A DNA stretch of 8,152 nucleotides from Candidatus Zixiibacteriota bacterium (lineage in GTDB: Bacteria; Zixibacteria; MSB-5A5; GN15; FEB-12): assembly GCA_029932795.1 (NCBI GenBank), contig JAOZPL010000080.1, positions 1 through 8,152 of the forward strand, read 5' to 3'. This document shows, in pieces, positions 1 through 6,114 of this stretch. The position numbers and the translations under genes are program-made. Under the pieces are notes generated by a model. That model saw nothing but the letters and a program-made list of their open reading frames with translations. It made no database searches and was not told the DNA's origin. Each line of letters begins with the position of its first letter. The first letter of the stretch is position 1.

Positions 1-91
1 CTTCTAGTAGCTTGTTCAGAGCCGCGGCAGCCATGGGAGAGCGACAGGTGTTTCCGGTACAAACAAACATGATGGTATATGTTTTCTCCAT
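1..91 (-). CDS. Low-molecular-weight phosphatase, N-terminal fragment, probably protein-arginine phosphatase type
   Basis: Only the first 30 codons are in the window; the gene runs off the left edge. It begins with ATG at 91..89, two bases after the stop of the upstream tsaC-like gene (TGAGTATG), so the two are probably translationally coupled. Residues 7-10 form the hydrophobic strand IMFV and lead into the phosphate-binding loop C11-T-G-N-T-C-R17-S18-P-M-A, the C-x5-R-S signature of low-molecular-weight tyrosine phosphatases. Cys11 would be the nucleophile and Arg17 would hold the phosphate. The loop residue after GN is Thr15. In Bacillus YwlE the matching Thr11 favours phospho-arginine, whereas tyrosine phosphatases usually carry Ile there. 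Bacillus also places ywlE close to the Sua5-type gene ywlC, as here. The family call is firm; the arginine specificity is inferred, because the rest of the protein is not visible. Confidence 0.85.
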   Translation of the reverse strand, partial: MEKTYTIMFVCTGNTCRSPMAAAALNKLLE

Positions 92-93
92 AC

Positions 94-732
94 TCAGCGC
101 ATTTTCTCCAGTGCCTTTTCAATCATTTCTCTGGATATGGCACCATAACGAAGCACCTTAGCCTCTCCGTTCGAGCAGTCGACAACAGTCGATGCTGGCC
201 CTGATAGCGGGCCGGCGTCAAGGTACAGATCAACATCATCCCCCAGCACAGCGGCGATTTCTCTCACCGTGTCGAACTCCTGACCTCCGGAGATATTGGC
301 GGAGGTCGCCGTTACGGGAAAGTCAATCCGTTGAAGCAGCAAGTCAATCAGCGGGGACGAGGATACACGCACGCCGATTTTCCCATCGACCACTATCGGT
401 TCGCCCAAATCGACAATGGCTTTTACCACCAGCGTTATGGGACCGGGAAGAAACGATCCGGCCAGTGTGTCACTAAGCCTGTTTGTTTCACCGTACGTAG
501 ATATCTGCCCATAGTCACGTAAAAACATAGCCGTCGGACTGCTTATCTTTTTCTTCTTGAGATGATACAGTCGCTCCACCAATTCTCTTTGATCGGCCCT
601 CATCAGCAGTCCGTAACGCGTTTCAGTAGGCACAACCAGAAGCTGTCCCCGTCGCAACCGTTCACCGGCTTGCTCAACAGTCACCGGATCGGGATTCTCA
701 AGATCAACTGTCACCAGATCAGAGTCGTTCAT
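94..732 (-). CDS. tsaC: Sua5/YrdC/YciO family protein, probable L-threonylcarbamoyladenylate synthase
   Basis: A 212-residue cytoplasmic protein, the length of a single YrdC domain without the extra C-terminal Sua5 domain. The family makes threonylcarbamoyl-AMP from threonine, bicarbonate and ATP, the first step of the t6A37 modification of ANN-decoding tRNAs. Visible motifs are VPTETRYGL (34-42), LPGPIT (95-100), VRVSSSP (121-127), TSANISGG (143-150) and STVVD (181-185). The catalytic KxR motif of YrdC appears as a run of four lysines at 59-62, with Lys61 in place of the arginine, and the next stretch (AMFLRDYGQISTY, 68-80) looks more like YciO. A YciO-like paralogue with a different role is therefore possible. 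The start overlaps the SPOR gene by 14 bp and has little Shine-Dalgarno sequence, so coupling is likely; GTG at codon 7 is an alternative start. Confidence 0.85.
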   Translation of the reverse strand: MNDSDLVTVDLENPDPVTVEQAGERLRRGQLLVVPTETRYGLLMRADQRELVERLYHLKKKKISSPTAMFLRDYGQISTYGETNRLSDTLAGSFLPGPITLVVKAIVDLGEPIVVDGKIGVRVSSSPLIDLLLQRIDFPVTATSANISGGQEFDTVREIAAVLGDDVDLYLDAGPLSGPASTVVDCSNGEAKVLRYGAISREMIEKALEKMR

Positions 733-1348
733 TTTCCTGCAACACCGTGTCGGGGATCAATGGCAGTTCAAGGGGCTCATCGTAGAGACCGTTTACCTGT
801 TTGACATTGACATTCACCATTACCACCCAGGCATTGGTATAGCCGACAGCCCTGACTTTCTGCCGATATGTGTCCGCTCTTCCCCGCGAACTGAAACTCC
901 CGACTCGAACTTTGAAATATGGGACTTCGTAATCAACAAAAACCGGTCGGTCGAAGATCTCCTCGGCAATTCGCGCCGCCTGACGCGCCTCCCCAAACAG
1001 CTTGCTGGTGAATATCTGAACACGATACGCCTGATTGGCCAGACTATCAACGGCCTCAGGAGAATCCTCAATCATTAACCGCGAATCATCCAACCTGGAT
1101 TCAGAAGGCTCAATCCCGATCAGAGCCTGCTTGCCGGTAACGATTCCTGATTCCGGATACTTCAGGGGGAGGATTTCAGAGTCCTGCGGGAGTTCCAATG
1201 GATCAAAACCGCGTTCGTCCACCCTTCCGGAAGGCTGGTCTGTCCCCTTCTCGCTGGCCACCCGCGCAGACGTGCAACCGGTGAAACCCTGAATAGCGAA
1301 TAGCAACAGAGCAGTATTACAGATAGCAGCGAGTATTCTCATCTTCAT
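719..1348 (-). CDS. SPOR-domain lipoprotein
   Basis: A 209-residue exported protein. Residues 1-24 look like a lipoprotein signal: Lys and Arg at the N-terminus, a hydrophobic core (ILAAICNTALLLFAI), then a lipobox ending FTG-Cys25. Residues 26-105 are polar, rich in Pro, Glu, Asp and Ser, and probably a flexible linker. Residues 107-180 form a SPOR domain, starting YRVQIFTSK, continuing through the FKVRVGSFSSR core and ending AWVV. SPOR domains bind glycan strands stripped of stem peptides, usually at division septa, so the protein is likely anchored in the envelope facing peptidoglycan. The start lies inside manC (32 bp overlap) and the end runs into the tsaC-like gene (14 bp overlap). Met3 is an equally plausible start, and neither has a clear ribosome-binding site. 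The family call is good; the biological partner is unknown. Confidence 0.82.
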   Translation of the reverse strand: MKMRILAAICNTALLLFAIQGFTGCTSARVASEKGTDQPSGRVDERGFDPLELPQDSEILPLKYPESGIVTGKQALIGIEPSESRLDDSRLMIEDSPEAVDSLANQAYRVQIFTSKLFGEARQAARIAEEIFDRPVFVDYEVPYFKVRVGSFSSRGRADTYRQKVRAVGYTNAWVVMVNVNVKQVNGLYDEPLELPLIPDTVLQENERL

Positions 1349-2402
1349 CTAATTTGGCCAGTAGTTCTTTTATCTGATCCAGTTTTGTTCGGTGCGAGAT
1401 AAAGGTAATATTCGACGCGCGCACGATCACCAGGTCCGAGAGACCAAGACAAGCCACTATACCCTTACTATCATTGTATACGGTTGTTTCAAAGGAGTCG
1501 ATCAGAACCGCCTCCCCCACAATCAAGTTGTTGTCGACATCCCTGCCCTTGTATCTTTCCAGCGCAATCCAACTGCCGACATCGTCCCAGACGATGTCCG
1601 CTTTTACAGTGAGAACATTCCTGGCATGTTCCAGTACGGCGTAGTCAACTGATATTTCCGGCGCTTCTTGGTACAGTTTCAGTCGTCCGCTTTGCTCCTG
1701 ATCCGTTCCGATCACGCTGGAGTAGTCCATCAGAAGAGAATACATCTCTGGCTGATACTCATGGAGCGCATTCAGAATAGCCTTCGCCGACCAGATAAAG
1801 ATTCCGGCGTTCCAGAGATACTTACGGCTGTAATAGTACTCCCGAGCCATTACCAGCTTGGGTTTTTCGGTGAACGCCGAGACCCGGTAGACAGCGCTTC
1901 TTCCTTTATCATTATTGTAAGCATCACCTAGTTTAATATACCCATATCCGGTCTCAGGACGTGTCGGTACAATTCCCACAGTAATCAGGACATCATCGTT
2001 GGCTGCGATATCACAACCATCTTGAAGAATCTTCAATAACTTCTCTGCCGGGCGAATCAGGTGATCGGCCGAAAGAACGACCATGGTCGCTCCCGGATCT
2101 TCATGCAGAAGGTGCGTCGCAGCCAATCCAATCGCCAGACCGGTATTGCGACCGTACGGCTCGACCAGAATATGTTCACCGGTCAGATCGTCAACCGCTT
2201 TCAGAGCCATATCATACATCGACTCGCTGGTCACGATGTACATACGTTCGAGCGGGATCATCGGTCGGACACGTTCAATTGTTTCCGCAAGCATTGTCTT
2301 GCTTGATGTCAAAGGCAGGAATTGCTTGGGTTTGGCAGCCCGAGAGAGTGGCCAGAAACGTTCACCTTTTCCACCAGCCATGATTATCGCGTAAACCACC
2401 AT
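1317..2402 (-). CDS. manC: Mannose-1-phosphate guanylyltransferase (GDP-mannose pyrophosphorylase)
   Basis: A 361-residue nucleotidyltransferase predicted to make GDP-mannose from mannose-1-phosphate and GTP, a precursor for mannose- or fucose-containing polysaccharide and glycoprotein. The N-terminal loop GGKGERFWPLSR (10-21) followed by PKQFL (25-29) is the diagnostic signature. Further motifs are EPYGRNT (81-87), SADH (111-114) with the metal-binding Asp, TGYGYI (151-156), FTEKP (177-181), LWNAGIF (196-202), SVDYAVLE (251-258) and WDDVGSW (272-278). The length matches the single-function type without the fused phosphomannose isomerase domain found in AlgA/ManC enzymes of about 470 residues. 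ATG at 2402..2400 is preceded by AAAGGA at good spacing and by a convincing promoter. The 3' end overlaps the SPOR lipoprotein gene by 32 bp. No other GDP-mannose pathway gene is present in the window. Confidence 0.92.
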   Translation of the reverse strand: MVVYAIIMAGGKGERFWPLSRAAKPKQFLPLTSSKTMLAETIERVRPMIPLERMYIVTSESMYDMALKAVDDLTGEHILVEPYGRNTGLAIGLAATHLLHEDPGATMVVLSADHLIRPAEKLLKILQDGCDIAANDDVLITVGIVPTRPETGYGYIKLGDAYNNDKGRSAVYRVSAFTEKPKLVMAREYYYSRKYLWNAGIFIWSAKAILNALHEYQPEMYSLLMDYSSVIGTDQEQSGRLKLYQEAPEISVDYAVLEHARNVLTVKADIVWDDVGSWIALERYKGRDVDNNLIVGEAVLIDSFETTVYNDSKGIVACLGLSDLVIVRASNITFISHRTKLDQIKELLAKLDEDENTRCYL

Positions 2403-2436
2403 CCGTTCCTTTCGCTAGTTGCAACGTAACCGACTG

Positions 2437-2465
2437 ATAATAGTGAGGTTAAATGCACCAGTCAA
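2437..2465 (-). promoter_or_regulatory. Sigma70-type promoter for manC and downstream genes
   Basis: On the minus strand, TTGACT (2465..2460) and TATTAT (2442..2437) are separated by exactly 17 bp. Each hexamer matches consensus at five of six positions. The predicted start is near 2430, giving a leader of about 28 nt before the manC ATG. This 94-bp gap is by far the largest between any two genes of the window, which supports a new transcription unit here. No factor-independent terminator is seen between the second ptb-like gene and this promoter, so read-through from the upstream operon could add to expression. Confidence 0.7.
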
Positions 2466-2496
2466 GGGGAGTTTGCTGAAACGGCGGACTTTGATT

Positions 2497-3432
2497 TCAG
2501 CTAAGCAGTGTGCTTAAAACTATAGAGTTGTAACAGGCCGCTTCTGAGTCAGCAGGCGAGTTGACTGCCACCGGCACCCGACCACCGACTACAACCCCGC
2601 CGATCCTGCAGTTACCGTAAAGTGACATGGCATTGTAGACGCCGTTGGCAACTTCGATTGACGAAGATAGAATAGCGTCAGCCTGTCCGGCAACCTCGGA
2701 AGTCTTTACCCCCTTGGCGTGGGCTGCAAACATATCGACGGCAACGTCAAAAGAAAGGGGGCCGTCAACCAGCGCTCCCTTGATCTGTCCACGCTCAGCC
2801 ATCTTGGAAAGAACCGCCGCCTCCATCGTGACCGGCATCTGCGGATAGACCATCTCCACTGCCGCCACAACAGCGATTCTCGGACAAGTGATGCCAATTC
2901 TTCCGGCAACATGTACCAGGTTGTCGATCAGGCCGAGTTTAGCTTTCAGATCCGGCTCCGGCATCACCGCGCTATCAGTCAGCATGAGAAGCTTGGGATA
3001 CTTCTCCAAGTCCATGACTGCCACGTGCGAAACCAGCCTGCCCTTGGTCAAAAAGCCCTGCTCTTTTTCGAAGAGCAGACTAAGAAGATCACCGATTGGC
3101 ACGCGCCCCTGAACAAGGAGATCAACTTCGCCCGCGTCCGCCATTTTACCGGCTGTCCTGACGGCCATATCAGGCTGATTAATATCCAGAACCCTGAACC
3201 GACTTATGTCAACCGCCTGGTCCTGAGCGGTTCGTTGCAACAAGGCCTCATCACCGATTGCAATCGGCTCAAGCAGGCCGTCACCTGCAGCCCGGATAAA
3301 GGCCCTCAAGGTGTCAACATTGGAGGGAACAACCAGCGCTGCCGCCGGCTTTTTTCCTTTTGCACCGGCAATGGCTCGCTCGAAGACGGCTTCGTAAGAA
3401 TGTACTTCGGGTATTTCCATTTTGGGCAGCAT
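2497..3432 (-). CDS. Phosphate butyryl/acetyltransferase family protein, paralogue 2, substrate-binding residues changed
   Basis: A 311-residue Pta/Ptb-family protein. Family segments are the N-terminal domain up to IAIGDEALL (57-65), SHVAV (135-139), LLMLTDSAV (148-156), the central AVEMVYPQMP...EAAVLSKM block (191-211), RGQIKG...VDGPLSFD (214-229) and EVAGQADA (246-253). The family converts acyl-CoA plus phosphate to acyl phosphate. Several residues usual in butyryl enzymes are replaced: the MKG...T motif is VQGRVPI (107-113), the YK pair is Tyr266-Asn267, and the C-terminal TSRADS is NSPADS (291-296), with Pro293 where Arg is expected. This copy may be catalytically poor, a structural or regulatory subunit, or altered in substrate. 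It starts 3 bp after the upstream paralogue, and GGGAG nine bases before its ATG can serve as ribosome-binding site. Met5 is an alternative start. Confidence 0.85.
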   Translation of the reverse strand: MLPKMEIPEVHSYEAVFERAIAGAKGKKPAAALVVPSNVDTLRAFIRAAGDGLLEPIAIGDEALLQRTAQDQAVDISRFRVLDINQPDMAVRTAGKMADAGEVDLLVQGRVPIGDLLSLLFEKEQGFLTKGRLVSHVAVMDLEKYPKLLMLTDSAVMPEPDLKAKLGLIDNLVHVAGRIGITCPRIAVVAAVEMVYPQMPVTMEAAVLSKMAERGQIKGALVDGPLSFDVAVDMFAAHAKGVKTSEVAGQADAILSSSIEVANGVYNAMSLYGNCRIGGVVVGGRVPVAVNSPADSEAACYNSIVLSTLLS

Positions 3433-3435
3433 GGA

Positions 3436-4389
3436 CTAACTCTCCCAAACCTTGTGCTGGGCATAGTAATCCGCAATCACACAGGCGAGAGCCAATGATG
3501 CCTTTTTATTCTTGATCGTATCGGTGCGGGAGACCAGTGACACCGGCACCCGGGCACCTACGATGACACCCGCAAACACTGCTTCCGCGAACTGAATCAG
3601 CGACTTGGCAATGATATTACATTCCTCAATTGAATCGACCAGATAAATGTCAGCATCGCCCACCACGTCTCCTCCGGCACGGCATTTCTTTGCGGCCACC
3701 CTGGAGCAGGCAAGATCCAGCGACAACGGGCCCTGGATAACCACGTCTTCGAGACGTTTCATCGCCTCTGGAATAAGATCGTTCACGTCCGACAGAGTAT
3801 GCGGTATTCTGTTGGAAGGCCTGTCAGTCGCCGCCGACACGGCCACCCTGACGGGTGAAAGACCCAGGGCGCGACCAACCAGCACAGCGTTCTCCAGTAT
3901 CTGGAGTTTCTGCTCCACGGATGGTTTGACGACCATGCCGCCATCGGTAAAGTTCAGCAGCTTGTGGTAGCCGGGAATGTCCAGCACAGCGCAGTGGGAA
4001 AGAGTGTTTTCACCCCGAAGGCTGTACTGCCTGTCAAGGACGACTTTCAGCAACGCCGACGTCGGCAGGAAGCCTTTCATGATTGCCTGCGCCTTCCCCT
4101 CGGAGACAAGCCGGGCGGCCCTGTGTGCAGCTTCGATTGGATCGCTTTCATGTACTACTGTCAACCGTTTGATGTCAATCTCATGTTCGGTGGCGAGTTG
4201 TCTGATCTTGTCCTCGTCGCCGACCAGGATGCTATCGAGGAACCTGTCCGCTTCCGCCTGGGAGGCAGCACCAATGACATCGATATCCTGCGCTCCCGCC
4301 ACCGCCACTGTTTTCCTGCGGCCTTCTTCGGCAATGGCGATAGCCCGCGCGATCAACTGGTCGGAGGAATGTATCGGTCTCGTATCCAT
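3436..4389 (-). CDS. ptb: Phosphate butyryltransferase-like phosphotransacylase, paralogue 1
   Basis: A 317-residue Pta/Ptb-family enzyme predicted to exchange CoA for phosphate on an acyl-CoA and hand the acyl phosphate to the kinase encoded just upstream. It keeps MKGFLPTSALL (104-114), LSHCAV (130-135), LLNFTDGG (144-151), GDADIYLVDSIE (244-255), Lys262 in the AKSL motif, GARVPVSLVSRTD (278-290, with Ser287-Arg288) and the lysine-rich KNKKASLALA (293-302). It departs from the family in the middle: the usual AVE-VNPKMPxTxDAAxL block reads AATDRPSNRIPHTLSDVNDL (186-205), and VDGPL is IQGPL (218-222). Buk ends 32 bp upstream and paralogue 2 follows after 3 bp. Substrate cannot be read from sequence; the neighbours suggest an aryl- or branched-chain acyl-CoA rather than only butyryl-CoA. 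Confidence 0.86.
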   Translation of the reverse strand: MDTRPIHSSDQLIARAIAIAEEGRRKTVAVAGAQDIDVIGAASQAEADRFLDSILVGDEDKIRQLATEHEIDIKRLTVVHESDPIEAAHRAARLVSEGKAQAIMKGFLPTSALLKVVLDRQYSLRGENTLSHCAVLDIPGYHKLLNFTDGGMVVKPSVEQKLQILENAVLVGRALGLSPVRVAVSAATDRPSNRIPHTLSDVNDLIPEAMKRLEDVVIQGPLSLDLACSRVAAKKCRAGGDVVGDADIYLVDSIEECNIIAKSLIQFAEAVFAGVIVGARVPVSLVSRTDTIKNKKASLALACVIADYYAQHKVWES

Positions 4390-4421
4390 GCCCTTTTTCG
4401 TCGTTGCTGCGATAGCTTCCC

Positions 4422-5489
4422 TCAGTATTTCTTAAGTTGCTCCTCGCCGCACAGAAAGCGGTTTCCCGCTGCTGCCAGCGCTTCCATCTCAAACTCGCCG
4501 GGCACCACAACTATCCTTTTGAGAAAAGATACATACTTTGAAATCTCATCGACAAGACGCTTCGAGTGCGCCATGCCGCCGGTCAGAATAATCGCTTCAA
4601 AATCTCCCGCCAGCACAACCGCTGCTGTACCAATCTCCTTGGCGATCTGATACGCCATGGCGTTAAAAGCGAGGAGCGCTTTCTCATCGCCGCTGTCAAT
4701 CATCTTTTCGACTTCACGCAGATCAGCCTGACCGACATAGCCAGCCAGACCGGATTTCCTGGACAGTTTGCCTATCATTTCCTTCTCTGTGTATTGACCG
4801 CTGTAGCAGAGTTTCACCAAGCCACCAATCGGTAGCGCCCCGGCACGATCAGGAGAAAACGGCCCCATGCCCAGAAGGGCGTCGTTGACATCAACCATGC
4901 GGCCCCGTTTGAGCGCAGCCACGGAAATACCACCACCCATGTGGGCCGCCACAAAACTGATCTCATCCAGCCGCTTGCCCAGCCTGGCCGCTTCCCGACG
5001 ACAGACCTCTTTAATATTAAGAGTATGCGCCCGCGACTTGCGCTCAATCTCCGGCACGCCGCTCACGCGGGCAATATCGGTGAAATTGTCCACAGTGACC
5101 GGATCGGAAATAAGCGATGGCACCCCGTACCGCTCACCGAGGTGACGCGCGATGATAGCCCCCAGATTGGAGGCATGGTTGGAGTACTTGCCGGTGCGAA
5201 CATCCTCAATCATGCTGTCTGTTATCTGGTATGCTCCGCCTTCCAACGGCCGCAACGGCGCACCCCGTCCGACTATGGCTTTTACCTGACCGGCTTCAAG
5301 TTGAAGGGATTCAATCCAGCGGTTGATGGCTTCCATCCGGTAATCAAACTGGTCCGCAACATTATCGAATTTGCCGAGTTGTTCGGAGTCGTGCCGAATA
5401 ATCTCCTCGGCCTGTTTCTTTTCGCCGTCGAATAACGCCATCTTGGTGGAAGTCGAGCCGGGATTGATAACAAGCATCAGCGTGGACAT
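4422..5489 (-). CDS. buk: Butyrate kinase-type carboxylate kinase
   Basis: A 355-residue ASKHA-fold kinase of the acetate/butyrate kinase family, normal length for butyrate kinase. It would transfer phosphate from an acyl phosphate to ADP, releasing the free acid and ATP by substrate-level phosphorylation. Motifs in order: NPGSTSTK (9-16, phosphate loop), VGRG (73-76), YSNHASNLGA (102-111), DPVTVD (129-134), VSGVPEIERKS (142-152), HMGGGIS (183-189), GPFSPDRAG (209-217), ILTGGMAHS (301-309) and PGEFEMEAL (330-338). These favour Buk over AckA. AGGGA overlaps the iorB stop codon six bases before the ATG, a good ribosome-binding site. The gene sits between a 2-oxoacid oxidoreductase and two phosphotransacylases, so the natural substrate may be an arylacetyl or branched-chain acyl phosphate. 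Butyrate kinases are known to be tolerant in chain length. Confidence 0.93.
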   Translation of the reverse strand: MSTLMLVINPGSTSTKMALFDGEKKQAEEIIRHDSEQLGKFDNVADQFDYRMEAINRWIESLQLEAGQVKAIVGRGAPLRPLEGGAYQITDSMIEDVRTGKYSNHASNLGAIIARHLGERYGVPSLISDPVTVDNFTDIARVSGVPEIERKSRAHTLNIKEVCRREAARLGKRLDEISFVAAHMGGGISVAALKRGRMVDVNDALLGMGPFSPDRAGALPIGGLVKLCYSGQYTEKEMIGKLSRKSGLAGYVGQADLREVEKMIDSGDEKALLAFNAMAYQIAKEIGTAAVVLAGDFEAIILTGGMAHSKRLVDEISKYVSFLKRIVVVPGEFEMEALAAAGNRFLCGEEQLKKY

Positions 5490-5498
5490 GTGCGATCC

Positions 5499-6104
5499 CT
5501 AAGCCCCAACGGAGGTAAGCTTGATCTCCCGGCCCCGTTTGAACGCCGCCAGGTTGATCTCAACCAGTTTCGCTTTGATCTTGCTCTTGATCGTCTCAAC
5601 CCAGAGTGCCTCTTCAAAGGGCAGGTGATTGGAGAGAATGCCAAGCAGAATCGTGTTCACCAGACGCGGATTGCCAAGCTCACCGGCAATCTTGTCAGCC
5701 GGAACGTCAATGACATGCTCAGCCTTTTTCTTCATCTCCGCGACAGGGTCCTCAGGGTATTTGAACTGTTTGGACGAGGTTACAATAGCGGGTACTAGGG
5801 TCGTCGTGGAGACAATCGCCACACCATCCTTTTTCATCCAGTCAATAGCGCGCAATCCCTCGGCCTGTTCAAACGCCAGTACCGCATCCGCCTGACCATA
5901 CTCGATAGTCGGCGAGCAGACTTTGGGACCGAGGCGGACGTGTGAGGAAACCACGCCGCCGCGCTGGGCCATACCGTGCACTTCCGATTTCTTCACATCC
6001 AGTCCGGCGTTCATGGCAACCTGCGAGAGAATCTCAGAAGCCAGAAGCACTCCCTGGCCACCGACGCCGACTATCAGTACACTGTAACGATCTTTATCCG
6101 TCAT
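5499..6104 (-). CDS. iorB: Indolepyruvate ferredoxin oxidoreductase, beta (gamma-domain) subunit
   Basis: A 201-residue subunit that pairs with IorA to oxidise arylpyruvates to arylacetyl-CoA with ferredoxin as electron acceptor. It is the 2-oxoacid:ferredoxin oxidoreductase gamma domain: a nucleotide-binding-like start VLIVGVGGQG (residues 9-18 from the chosen start), then SEVHGMAQRGGVVSSHVRLG (40-59), the most conserved stretch of IorB. ATG at 6104..6102 was chosen because AGG lies nine bases upstream of it. A GTG two codons earlier (6110..6108) would leave AGG only three bases away; using it gives 203 residues. The iorA stop is a few bases upstream and buk starts 9 bp after the stop, so the three are surely co-transcribed. 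As usual for IorB, no cysteine cluster is present; the iron-sulphur centres are in IorA. Confidence 0.93.
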   Translation of the reverse strand: MTDKDRYSVLIVGVGGQGVLLASEILSQVAMNAGLDVKKSEVHGMAQRGGVVSSHVRLGPKVCSPTIEYGQADAVLAFEQAEGLRAIDWMKKDGVAIVSTTTLVPAIVTSSKQFKYPEDPVAEMKKKAEHVIDVPADKIAGELGNPRLVNTILLGILSNHLPFEEALWVETIKSKIKAKLVEINLAAFKRGREIKLTSVGA

Positions 6105-6114
6105 TCTCACAAAC

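Noticed and set aside
2476..2500. Inverted repeat CTGAAA/TTTCAG at the end of the second ptb-like gene as a terminator
   Set aside because: The stem is only six base pairs, AT-rich, with a 13-nt loop and no following T-run. It cannot be supported as a factor-independent terminator.
2719..3498. A 259-codon open frame on the plus strand across the two phosphotransacylase genes
   Set aside because: It lies opposite two clear family members, its translation is rich in His, Arg, Asn and Gln with no domain resemblance, and it has no suitable ribosome-binding site. Long antisense frames are expected opposite genes of this base composition.
3964..4650. A 228-codon plus-strand open frame opposite ptb and buk
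   Set aside because: It is a shadow of two well-supported minus-strand genes; the translation has no recognisable motif and is rich in Ser, Arg and Cys in a non-protein-like pattern.
6105..6110. GTG start for iorB two codons before the chosen ATG
   Set aside because: The AGG would be only three bases from the GTG but nine from the ATG, so the ATG is more likely; the difference is two residues.
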